DNA from: Candidatus Pacearchaeota archaeon
GTDB lineage: Archaea > Nanoarchaeota > Nanoarchaeia > Pacearchaeales > GW2011-AR1
DNA length: 58,181 bases
NCBI GenBank assembly: GCA_002686195.1
Contig: NZAS01000138.1
Coordinates: 1 to 58,181 of the forward strand
Direction of reading: 5' to 3'
Part shown: one piece after another, positions 25,279 through 32,565 of the stretch
Numbering within the stretch: the first letter of the stretch is position 1
Layout of the letters: every line of letters begins with the position of its first letter
Notes under the pieces: generated by a model
Told to the model about the DNA's origin: nothing
Seen by the model: the letters and a program-made list of their open reading frames with translations, nothing else
The model's database searches: none
Translations under genes and position numbers: made by a program

Positions 25279-26037
25279 CTTGGCGTAAATTGTTCCCCTC
25301 TTTTTTTCAGGAATGAGTGTTACAGCGAAACCATTTTCCTCTAGAAATTTTTTTAATGCTGATCCATTATTTTCTTTACTTAAATTGTGGTATTCCATGC
25401 TTATCTTCTTTATTTTTTGCAGTAAATTTTTTGGGCAGTTATAAAGTATTTCATATTCTGCTCCTTCGCAGTCAATCTTTAAGAAGTCAATGGTTTTGAT
25501 TTTATATTCCTTTAAGAAAGATTGGAGAGAGATTGCTTCAATTGTGACTTTTTTTGAGTTATTATTTTGGTGCAAAGAGCCAGAGCCTTTGTTTTCAGAT
25601 TCTGAGATAAAAAGAGATTGTTTTGAGTTTTTGTTGGATATTGCTTTGTTAATTGGAATGATATTTTTTGTTTCATTAAGATTAATATTGTCTTTCAAGA
25701 GATTAAAATTCTCTTGGAATGGTTCAAATGAATAGACTTTTCCATTTTTGGAAAGATGTGATGCAAAAATTGAGAAAACGCCTATATGTGCTCCAATGTC
25801 CAAGACAGTGTCAGATTCTTTTATTTCAAAGCCTTTTGGAGTGTAAGAATTGTGAATCCAAATTTCGTTTATTATGAAACGGTCTGTTGTTTTTGCTCTT
25901 ACCTTGTATTTTATTCCATTCCTTAATTTGTATAATAAATACTTTTTATCTATTAATTTAAGATAGTCTCTGAAGTAGGTCGGATAATTTTTCATTAATT
26001 TTAGGACACCAAGAGAAGTTTTAATTTTTGATATCAT
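25270..26037 (-). CDS. FkbM-family methyltransferase
   Basis: The 255-residue protein has the class I SAM motif TVLDIGAHIGVFSIFA near residue 86, YSFEPF as the acidic strand-2 site, and FLKIDCEGAEYEIL, the FkbM-specific block. Such enzymes O-methylate sugars or peptides in surface glycans. It is coupled (ATGA) to the upstream GT9 gene on the minus strand. Confidence 0.87.
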   Translation of the reverse strand: MISKIKTSLGVLKLMKNYPTYFRDYLKLIDKKYLLYKLRNGIKYKVRAKTTDRFIINEIWIHNSYTPKGFEIKESDTVLDIGAHIGVFSIFASHLSKNGKVYSFEPFQENFNLLKDNINLNETKNIIPINKAISNKNSKQSLFISESENKGSGSLHQNNNSKKVTIEAISLQSFLKEYKIKTIDFLKIDCEGAEYEILYNCPKNLLQKIKKISMEYHNLSKENNGSALKKFLEENGFAVTLIPEKKRGTIYAKLI

Positions 26038-27029
26038 TTTTTGAGGAATTTGTGAACAAGATTTTTTAGTTCGGAGAGGGAGATTGAATCTGTAGAGTCT
26101 TTTTTGGAAACCAGAAAAGTCGAGTTCTTTCCTAAAGGTTTTGTGTACTCAATTCCCAGATATCCTGAGAGAAGGGCGATGAGGTTTGCCTTGGAAACCC
26201 ATGCAAGATGCATTGGGCCACCGTCTTGAGCAATTACTAAAGAGCTGTTCTTTAGAACTAGGTATAGGACACGAAGATTTTCGTTTATCATAGGAATGCA
26301 GGACGGGTTCTTCTTTACTAAGTATGAGATTTTTTTATCGTCGCTGCCTGCTAATAAAATTTTATAGTTTGGATAAGATTTCTTTAAGTGCTTTATTAAT
26401 TGATCGAATTTATCTAGAGACCATTGTTTTTTTTCTAGACTTGCATCTGGATTAATTACAATGTATTTTTTTAGTTTGTTTTTTTTAGCAATTTGTTTGT
26501 ATAAATCTAGGTCGGATGGGTCTGTTGCGATTTCTGGCCAGTAGTTTTTGGAGGACAAGCCAAGGGCCTTATTTAGTAAATCAATCCTATGAACTGTTGA
26601 ATGCATGCCTTTTCTGTCTTTTTTGTATGCGTAATGTAAGAAGAATTTTGAGAGCTTTCTGTTGTAAAATCCTATTTTATATTTGACATTTCCTAAATAG
26701 AAAAGCAGGAATACATTTATGAAACTTCCCCTAAGATCTATTCCTAAATCAAATTTTTCTTTTTTTATTTGTTTTGACGTTTTCAAGTAATTTAAGAAAT
26801 TTTTAAGTGATTTTGGCGGATAATTTAGAGTTATTATCTTGTCAATGTTTTTGTTTTTTTCTATTAGAGGTTTATTTGAATTTGAAGCTACTACTGTAAT
26901 TTCGGCTTTTGGGAGTGCTTTTTTTAATTCTCTGAATACATTTGAGCAAATTATCATGTCCCCTATTTTGTCATTTCTTAAGAGGATTATTTTTTTTATT
27001 TCTTTTGTATTAATTTTTGATTCTGGCAT
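26034..27029 (-). CDS. GT9 family glycosyltransferase (heptosyltransferase-like)
   Basis: The 331-residue GT-B protein has IILLRNDKIGDMI at the N-terminus, VINPDAS...KQWSLDKF in the middle and AQDGGPMHLAW near residue 273, all hallmarks of the ADP-heptose:LPS heptosyltransferase family. The Asp of KIGD is the catalytic-base position. In an archaeon without LPS it probably adds a heptose-like or other sugar to a surface glycan. It overlaps the downstream FkbM gene by 4 bp. Confidence 0.85.
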   Translation of the reverse strand: MPESKINTKEIKKIILLRNDKIGDMIICSNVFRELKKALPKAEITVVASNSNKPLIEKNKNIDKIITLNYPPKSLKNFLNYLKTSKQIKKEKFDLGIDLRGSFINVFLLFYLGNVKYKIGFYNRKLSKFFLHYAYKKDRKGMHSTVHRIDLLNKALGLSSKNYWPEIATDPSDLDLYKQIAKKNKLKKYIVINPDASLEKKQWSLDKFDQLIKHLKKSYPNYKILLAGSDDKKISYLVKKNPSCIPMINENLRVLYLVLKNSSLVIAQDGGPMHLAWVSKANLIALLSGYLGIEYTKPLGKNSTFLVSKKDSTDSISLSELKNLVHKFLKK

Positions 27030-27110
27030 TTATTTTAAGTGTTATAGATATTTTTAAGTTTAATTGTTTATTTTAGAAAGACTTAAATCTGGATGGAGAG
27101 TAGGAAATGA

Positions 27111-27755
27111 ATGAAAATATCTTTGTTTGAGAATAAGGAAAAAGCTGATGGGAATTTAAATTGCATAGAATTTTTTGGTTTGTCTAGGTCTGGAAAGACT
27201 CATTTATTAAAGAAATTAATTAAAAAAGGGAAGAAAGGGGTTTTGAATAAAGAAGGCGAGAAATTAGGGAAGATTGGTTTGTTTATTAAGCATTTTCTGA
27301 GAAATCCTTGGAAGACGAATTATTTATTTTATAAATTAAATACAAATTGGGTTGGGTTGGACAGAAAAATTGATTTTTTCAAGGTGTTTTTGATGAGGAA
27401 TTCTTATTTAATGGGAGTTCTTGGAAAATACGAAAGTGTTAGAAAGAGAAAAGGTGAGTTTTTTGTAGATGAGTTTTTGCTTCAGTCAATTTTTATAATA
27501 CTACAGAAAAAGTCTAATGAAAATGAGATTAAGAAAGTTTTGAAATATTTACCAAGGACTAATAAGATTCTGCTTGTAGAATCTGAAGAAGAAAAGAGAT
27601 ATAAAAGAATTGGGAAGACAAGATTTCCTGGACAGCAGATTAATAAGAAATATTCTGTTGAATGGATGAAGAACTCTGAATTTAATTATAAGATTATTAA
27701 AAAGATTTTACTTGAAGATTATGGGCCTGTTGTTGAAAATCCGAAGGTGAATTAA
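27111..27755 (+). CDS. P-loop NTPase/kinase-like protein
   Basis: The 214-residue basic protein has a Walker A motif, GLSRSGKTHLL, near residue 23, and VDEFLLQSIF as a possible acidic Walker B-like strand near 115. KILLVESEEEKRYKR may be the lid. It looks like a small-molecule kinase of the P-loop superfamily, but the family is not recognised. It is a single plus-strand gene between minus-strand operons, and its 3' end overlaps the sulfatase-fold gene by 4 bp. Confidence 0.6.
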   Translation: MKISLFENKEKADGNLNCIEFFGLSRSGKTHLLKKLIKKGKKGVLNKEGEKLGKIGLFIKHFLRNPWKTNYLFYKLNTNWVGLDRKIDFFKVFLMRNSYLMGVLGKYESVRKRKGEFFVDEFLLQSIFIILQKKSNENEIKKVLKYLPRTNKILLVESEEEKRYKRIGKTRFPGQQINKKYSVEWMKNSEFNYKIIKKILLEDYGPVVENPKVN

Positions 27756-28678
27756 TTATTTATTACAAACCAAGGGACGTCTGTTATGACTTCTGAATGT
27801 GGGGGATTTTTTCCATGTCCAAGAAATCCTTTTTCTCCAAGATATTCTCCGTGATCTGCAGTTATTACAATTCTTCCTTTTAGATTCTTGGATAGGGTAG
27901 AGATGTGAGATAGAGCAAATTCTAAATTTTCTTCATATGCTCTTCTTATTCCAGACATGCCTTCTTGAATGCCGATAAGTGTCCAAGATGCTTTGGGTTT
28001 TATTTTAAAGAGCTTCATTAGTTTCCATGAAAGTTCGTCTCCAAGATTCTTTTTAATTAATTCTGCAATTGGAGACCTTATTTTTTTTTGGAAAGTCTCT
28101 TTTAAGTTGTTTTTTCTTTCTTTTTTGCTCTTTTCTCTATTGAATATTTTTTCTTTTTTTTCAAGTTCATCTTCTTTTTTTAGAAAATACTTTCTGTAAT
28201 TCTTTCCTATGTAAGGATAATGCGGCTGCATAACATCAAGGATGAATCTTTTTTTTGGGTTTTTCTTTTTTTCTTTAAATAGGGCTTTGGAAAATTCATC
28301 TGGGAAAACTGTGCCATATTTATCGTTCCAGTTGGAATCCCAGAGGTCTATTACTTTGTAAAATGTATCTTTGCCTGAGAAAGAAAGGCCTTGGCTGTCT
28401 TTCCAAGGGATTTTGGAGTTTATAATTGGATTTGAAGAGAGAAAAATTATGTCTTCATGATTTTTAGTGAAATTTTTATTAAGCCAATCTATTGTTAATG
28501 TTCTTGGAGCATTTGAAGAAAAAGACCTTACTTTTTTTAGAGAGCCTTTGGTGAAATATTTCTTATAGGTTTTTTCAAAGAAGTCATAACGGCAAGCGTC
28601 AAGAATTATTAGGAAGTCCCAAGATTCTCCCCATATATCTTGATTAACAATTGCTTGAGAATTCTCTTGATTTTTCAT
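27752..28678 (-). CDS. Sulfatase-fold (alkaline phosphatase superfamily) protein
   Basis: The 308-residue protein begins DFLIILDACRYDF, giving the first metal-binding Asp, and ends with ITADHGEYLGEKGFLGHG, giving the Asp-His pair and later His ligand. The nucleophile region reads SFSSNAPRT (52-60), which lacks the Cys/Ser-x-Pro-x-Arg of formylglycine sulfatases. The substrate may therefore be a phosphate ester or phosphonate, or the protein may be a transferase. It is short for the family. It is co-directional with and 4 bp downstream of the methyltransferase gene. Confidence 0.7.
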   Translation of the reverse strand: MKNQENSQAIVNQDIWGESWDFLIILDACRYDFFEKTYKKYFTKGSLKKVRSFSSNAPRTLTIDWLNKNFTKNHEDIIFLSSNPIINSKIPWKDSQGLSFSGKDTFYKVIDLWDSNWNDKYGTVFPDEFSKALFKEKKKNPKKRFILDVMQPHYPYIGKNYRKYFLKKEDELEKKEKIFNREKSKKERKNNLKETFQKKIRSPIAELIKKNLGDELSWKLMKLFKIKPKASWTLIGIQEGMSGIRRAYEENLEFALSHISTLSKNLKGRIVITADHGEYLGEKGFLGHGKNPPHSEVITDVPWFVINN

Positions 28679-28682
28679 AGTA

Positions 28683-29333
28683 TTATGATAATGAATTGAC
28701 TATTTTTGTGCGTAGGATAATTTGTCTTCCGATTTTATGTTTTAGAAATCTGTGAGATTCTATTTTGAAACCTTCTTTATGAAGAATTTGTTTAAGTTCA
28801 CTTGGAGAATATTGATAAATTTTGTACCCTGTTGGGTTGAAAATTATTTTGTAAAAGACAGAGGCTATTTTTCTCGGGAATGATTTTTCTTCTGCATCGA
28901 AGATTAGGAATCCATTTGGGTTTAAAACTCTTTTTACTTCTTTTAATGCTTTTCTTAAATCCTCTTCTGATAAATGATTCCAGACGCGCATTGTTACAAC
29001 TTTGTCAAATGAATTAGGTTTGAAAGGCAATTCAAACATGTCTCCTGGAATACATTTTGCTAATTTGTTTTTTGAATGGGCAATGGCAAGCATGTCTTCT
29101 GAAGTGTCTATGGCTGTTACTTTCCCAAGATGTTTTGTTAGAAAGCCGGAGGAACAACCAAGTTCTAAGACTTTTTCTTTTGACTTTTTATCTAAAAGGT
29201 CTAAGAAGTATTTTAGTTCTAATTGCCTTTTTTTCCGACGATAAACGCTACCTTCCCTTTGGGCATCGTAAGTACCTGTTACTTTTTTGTTTCTATAGTA
29301 TTCTGTGAATTTCTGTGTGTCTTTACTTTTCAT
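28683..29333 (-). CDS. Class I SAM-dependent methyltransferase
   Basis: The 216-residue Methyltransf_11-type protein has VLELGCSSGFLTKHL as motif I, VTAIDTSEDML as motif II, GDMFELPFKPNSFDKV and MRVWNHL as the later strands. The general fold is clear but the acceptor is not. It forms a two-gene minus-strand operon with the sulfatase-fold gene, so it probably modifies the same glycan. Confidence 0.82.
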   Translation of the reverse strand: MKSKDTQKFTEYYRNKKVTGTYDAQREGSVYRRKKRQLELKYFLDLLDKKSKEKVLELGCSSGFLTKHLGKVTAIDTSEDMLAIAHSKNKLAKCIPGDMFELPFKPNSFDKVVTMRVWNHLSEEDLRKALKEVKRVLNPNGFLIFDAEEKSFPRKIASVFYKIIFNPTGYKIYQYSPSELKQILHKEGFKIESHRFLKHKIGRQIILRTKIVNSLS

Positions 29334-29410
29334 TTTTTTATGGAGATTAGAGAGAATTTAAAGTTTTGGTTTAAAGAAAAGTTTAAAAACAATTGAGATA
29401 GTTGAATAAG

Positions 29411-29539
29411 ATGGTAGAAGAGAAGAAGAAAAATGAGGGCGAGGATGGAGAGGGCTTTATTGGAGAAGATGAGGCTGTGATGAGTGAGGAGGAAGAGGCA
29501 AAGATAAAAGAAAGATTAAAGCAACTTGGATACTTGTGA
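29411..29539 (+). CDS. 42-residue acidic protein with C-terminal LGYL tail
   Basis: It runs from ATG 29411 to TGA 29537-29539. The N-terminal 30 residues are charged and probably disordered; the end reads KIKERLKQLGYL. The same tail, VKARLKSLGYL, ends the 74-residue ribbon-helix-helix protein at 30908. A TTTAAAAAC box lies about 25 bp upstream, so it is transcribed as the first gene, one base before the sulfatase-fold gene. Similar tails are known at the C-termini of some sulfatase-family proteins (from memory); here the tail is on a separate small protein. Possibly a partner of the adjacent enzyme. Confidence 0.6.
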   Translation: MVEEKKKNEGEDGEGFIGEDEAVMSEEEEAKIKERLKQLGYL

Positions 29540-29540
29540 G

Positions 29541-30827
29541 ATGAAGCCTAATATAATTTTTGTTCTGATTGATGCTCTTAGAGCTAGGAATTTAAGTTTG
29601 TTTGGTTATGAAAAGGAGTTTGATAAAAATATTAAGAGGATTGCAGATGAATCGATTTTTTTTACTAATTTTATAACGAGTGCAAATGCAACTTATCCTT
29701 CTTTGACTTCTTTATTTACTGGGAAATATCCTGTGAATAATGGGATTGTTCATAATCTTCCTCATACACCTTCTGAGGAGTTGGAGAAGTTAAAGAAAAA
29801 TAAATTTTGGCTGCCTCTTTATTTGAAGAAATTAGGATATGATACTTATTTTATTAGTTTGACTGGGGCTTGGATTAGAAAAGGATTTGATTTTGTTCAG
29901 AACGAAGAAAAGAAAGATGCTTATAGAAAGATAAATGACAAGAAACTTGTTAGGAAAGTACTGAAGCTATTTCCTGATTGGGCGTATGTTCTTTTGAAGA
30001 AGATTGTTAAAAGAGATCCAAAGACTGATTTTCCGAAACCGAAAGAGACTGTTGACTTGGCTATTTCAAAGATTAAAGAAGCTAAGAAGCCTTATTTTAT
30101 GTTTGTTCATTTTGAAGATGTGCATTACCCTTGGGCAACCACTGACACTCCAAAAGTTGAAAGTAAAAAAAGTAAGAAAGAAGTTTTGAGGGAAATTGAG
30201 ACAGAGGTTCAGAGAAAGTATGTTTCTAGAAGGATGTTTAATACTAATACAAATTCTGTTGAAGAAGTTGAGGGGAAATATAATAAGGCCTTGGAAAGTG
30301 TTGATAAGGAAGTTGGAAGGTTTTATGACTTTTTGAAAGAGACTGGAACTTTGAATGATTGTGTTTTTGTTTTGTTTTCTGACCATGGGTTTAGTATTGC
30401 AGAGCATGGAATTTATCTTAATCATACAGGGCTTTATGATGAGACATTGCATGTGCCTTTGTTTATGCAAATTCCTGGAATAAAACCTAAGGAAATTAAT
30501 GAAATTGTTCAGAATGTTGATATTGCTCCGACGATTGTTGATGTTTTAAATGATAAGAGAAATGATTTTGATGGGAAGTCTTTTCTTAATATGTTGAAAA
30601 CAGGGAAGCCAATTAGAAAAGAAGCTTTTAGTTTTGATGGTTCTTGTGGAGATAGATGGAGTGTTAGAGATAAGAAGAAGAAAATAATTTTTACTAAGGA
30701 CAAAAGGTGTTTTTCTTGTAAGGCAGGGCATGGGGAGGAAATAGAAGAGTATGATTTGGAAAAAGATCCAAGAGAATTGAATAATGTTTATTCTGGGGGA
30801 TATGGTATGAGGAAGTTTGAAAATTAA
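29541..30827 (+). CDS. Sulfatase-fold enzyme with Thr at the nucleophile position
   Basis: The 428-residue protein starts NIIFVLIDALRA (metal Asp) and has SDHGFSIAEHG and NHTGLYDETLHVPL, which supply the metal Asp/His set of sulfatases. At the active-site loop it reads TYPSLTSLFTG (51-61), aligned to C/S-x-P-S-R-x-S-L-x-T-G, so the formylglycine Cys is Thr51 and the Arg is Leu. Thr nucleophiles occur in phosphoethanolamine transferases and other non-sulfatase members. It is therefore likely a phosphodiesterase- or transferase-type enzyme. An upstream in-frame TTG at 29526 lies inside the small gene, so the ATG at 29541 is preferred. Confidence 0.78.
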   Translation: MKPNIIFVLIDALRARNLSLFGYEKEFDKNIKRIADESIFFTNFITSANATYPSLTSLFTGKYPVNNGIVHNLPHTPSEELEKLKKNKFWLPLYLKKLGYDTYFISLTGAWIRKGFDFVQNEEKKDAYRKINDKKLVRKVLKLFPDWAYVLLKKIVKRDPKTDFPKPKETVDLAISKIKEAKKPYFMFVHFEDVHYPWATTDTPKVESKKSKKEVLREIETEVQRKYVSRRMFNTNTNSVEEVEGKYNKALESVDKEVGRFYDFLKETGTLNDCVFVLFSDHGFSIAEHGIYLNHTGLYDETLHVPLFMQIPGIKPKEINEIVQNVDIAPTIVDVLNDKRNDFDGKSFLNMLKTGKPIRKEAFSFDGSCGDRWSVRDKKKKIIFTKDKRCFSCKAGHGEEIEEYDLEKDPRELNNVYSGGYGMRKFEN

Positions 30828-30828
30828 G

Positions 30829-30863
30829 AAATTTTTAACTCATTCTGCTTTGGAAAAGCAGAA
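30829..30863. repeat. Hairpin after sulfatase-fold gene
   Basis: TTCTGCTTT-GGA-AAAGCAGAA (30843-30863) is a perfect 9-bp hairpin directly after the stop codon. It is preceded by AAATTTTTAACTCATTC, close to the AAATCTTTAACCCATTC seen at 56770-56786. It could be a terminator structure or a member of the hairpin family. Confidence 0.5.
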
Positions 30864-30892
30864 GATTTGATAGTAAAATTTAATAACTTGAG

Positions 30893-30908
30893 TAATTATA
30901 TTTAATTA
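30893..30908 (+). promoter_or_regulatory. Imperfect palindromic operator candidate (RHH gene)
   Basis: TAATTATATTTAATTA overlaps the start codon of the ribbon-helix-helix gene and differs at one base from the perfect palindrome TAATTATATATAATTA found at 32544 and 37659. Position over the start of a leaderless gene suggests autorepression. Confidence 0.5.
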
Positions 30909-31132
30909 TGGAAAAAAGCGAAAATAAAGGAAAGTATGGGACTGTTTCACTGCCTTTGCCTTTGATTGATAAGGTCAAAGAGCAAATAGAAGGGACAGGT
31001 ATGCATTCTGTTTCTGCTTATGTTACTTTTATTTTGAGACAAATTTTATCAGAGCCACAGGGAGAGGAAGTTCTTGGTAAAGATACAGAAGAGAAGGTGA
31101 AAGCTAGATTGAAAAGTCTTGGCTATCTTTAA
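30908..31132 (+). CDS. Ribbon-helix-helix (CopG-like) DNA-binding protein with LGYL tail
   Basis: The 74-residue protein has the strand YGTVSLP (10-16), helix A LPLIDKVKEQIEG and helix B SVSAYVTFILRQIL (34-47), the ribbon-helix-helix layout; it would act as a dimer on a palindromic site. The C-terminal extension ends KVKARLKSLGYL, matching the tail of the 42-residue protein at 29411. It is the first gene of the phosphonate block, 8 bp before mpnS. The related palindromes at three promoters of this block make it the candidate local regulator. Confidence 0.78.
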   Translation: MEKSENKGKYGTVSLPLPLIDKVKEQIEGTGMHSVSAYVTFILRQILSEPQGEEVLGKDTEEKVKARLKSLGYL

Positions 31133-31140
31133 GTATTAAC

Positions 31141-32511
31141 ATGGGAAATGAAAATCATTTTAAAGTAATGGGAGCGAGAATTTTTTCTGAACTTAATGAT
31201 TTGAAGAGGACTCCGGAAGCTGCTGCAAGAGATTTGGGAATTGAGTTTGATGAATTAGATGATGTAATTAAAGGTAATGCGTCAATGGAACGAGTTTATG
31301 GGGTTATTGGAAAGATGGGGCAAGTATATCCAATTGATTCTTCTGATTTAATGGTTCCTGAAGATGATACTACAAATGGAGTAAGAATAATGAGAGCTGA
31401 AGAGGCTGAGAAAACGAAGAGAATATTTGAAAGGGATGACAGGACAGGAGGAAAGACGCCTTATTATGATTATAGAGATTCTGCTATGTCAAGGCTTGCT
31501 CCTTTAAAACCAGAATGGATTAGAGAATTGAGAGTTGTTGGTGATAATAATCCTAATAATCCTGATGTTGCTTATAATAATGGACATTTTATGCATCAAA
31601 TAACTTTTTTCAAGGGGCCTGTTAATTTTTATTGGGAAGATAAAAACGGAGAAAGGCATTGTGCTGAAATGAATACTGGGGATTCAAATTATATAACTCC
31701 ATTTCATAGGCATAGTTTTACTTCTAGAAGTCAAGACAAAGAAGCTTTGATTTTGGCTGTTACATTTGGAGGAGAAGCTAGAAGGGCTCAAAAAGAACTT
31801 TATGCTTTAGGAGAAAGAGTTGTTGAAGATGTTCCTGATTATAGAGACCAGCATAAGGCTATAGGGCAGTTGCTTGATTGGCATATGAATAATGGGAAGG
31901 TTAGTGTTAAAAATCTTAGAGTTAGGCTTGGTGAGGGGGGACGAGAGATTGATTTAGAAGGTGTTCTTTCTGGACAAGCACCTCTGACACCGCATGATAG
32001 GAATTCTTTGGCAAGAGTTCTTGGTATTGAGCCAAGTGATTTAATGATTCCCCAATATAATCCAGATGAAGAGGTTGTTGTTAGACAGAGAGGTGAAGGT
32101 TATAGTTATCCTGGGGGAACAGAAAGGCATTATGAGATTCGTGAATTAGCAAGAACTTCAAAAATGCCGATGATGAAAGGATTTGATATTAGACCTTTAA
32201 GACCAAGTGTTGATTTGTTAAATGGTTTTCAAAGTTCTTTGCATGGTTGGGGATATAATTATGGAGATGCTGATATTGGCCTTGCTTGGGAAATTGGAGG
32301 AGAGGAATATGGGAAGACCTTAAAACCTGGAGATTCATTTTATATGCAGCCTTATATTCAACATGGATTTTCAGATATAGATGGACAGGGAAATGCAGAA
32401 ATAGTTACTATCGGTGTTTCAGGAGCTTTGAATTTGGCAACTCAAAGAGAATTGGCTTACTTTACAGATCCAAAGAGGGCTGTTAGAGAGACTAGACAGT
32501 GGTTTGATTAA
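31141..32511 (+). CDS. mpnS: Methylphosphonate synthase (MpnS) homologue
   Basis: The 456-residue protein has an N-terminal HTH-like helical segment (about 12-45, with Lys22 in the position of the active-site Lys of this family) and two cupin lobes. The iron site in the first lobe is readable: HFMHQ gives H149 and Q153, and ITPFHRH gives I185 and H191. From memory, N. maritimus MpnS uses His148, Gln152 and His190 with Ile184 where hydroxyethylphosphonate dioxygenase has its Glu ligand; the spacing here is identical with an offset of one. The enzyme would convert 2-hydroxyethylphosphonate and O2 to methylphosphonate. PEP mutase, decarboxylase and dehydrogenase genes follow. Automated annotation may call it an XRE/cupin regulator. 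Confidence 0.87.
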   Translation: MGNENHFKVMGARIFSELNDLKRTPEAAARDLGIEFDELDDVIKGNASMERVYGVIGKMGQVYPIDSSDLMVPEDDTTNGVRIMRAEEAEKTKRIFERDDRTGGKTPYYDYRDSAMSRLAPLKPEWIRELRVVGDNNPNNPDVAYNNGHFMHQITFFKGPVNFYWEDKNGERHCAEMNTGDSNYITPFHRHSFTSRSQDKEALILAVTFGGEARRAQKELYALGERVVEDVPDYRDQHKAIGQLLDWHMNNGKVSVKNLRVRLGEGGREIDLEGVLSGQAPLTPHDRNSLARVLGIEPSDLMIPQYNPDEEVVVRQRGEGYSYPGGTERHYEIRELARTSKMPMMKGFDIRPLRPSVDLLNGFQSSLHGWGYNYGDADIGLAWEIGGEEYGKTLKPGDSFYMQPYIQHGFSDIDGQGNAEIVTIGVSGALNLATQRELAYFTDPKRAVRETRQWFD

Positions 32512-32543
32512 TTACTCAAAAGTGGCAGGCCAGTTTTAAATAG

Positions 32544-32559
32544 TAATTATATATAATTA
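32544..32559 (+). promoter_or_regulatory. Palindromic operator candidate (pepM promoter)
   Basis: TAATTATATATAATTA is a perfect 16-bp palindrome between a TATA-like TTTTAAAT (32534-32541) and the ATG at 32566. The 20-nt string TAGTAATTATATATAATTAT (32541-32560) is identical to 37656-37675 in the promoter of the sulfatase-fold gene. Binding here would block transcription initiation. Confidence 0.65.
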
Positions 32560-32565
32560 TATATA

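Noticed and set aside
27752..28678. Classical formylglycine sulfatase
   Set aside because: The nucleophile loop lacks the Cys/Ser-x-Pro-x-Arg motif, so only the fold is claimed.
31141..31300. N-terminal helix-turn-helix suggesting an XRE transcription regulator
   Set aside because: The double cupin with the MpnS iron-site pattern and the phosphonate neighbours fit an enzyme; the HTH-like segment is part of the MpnS/HEPD fold.
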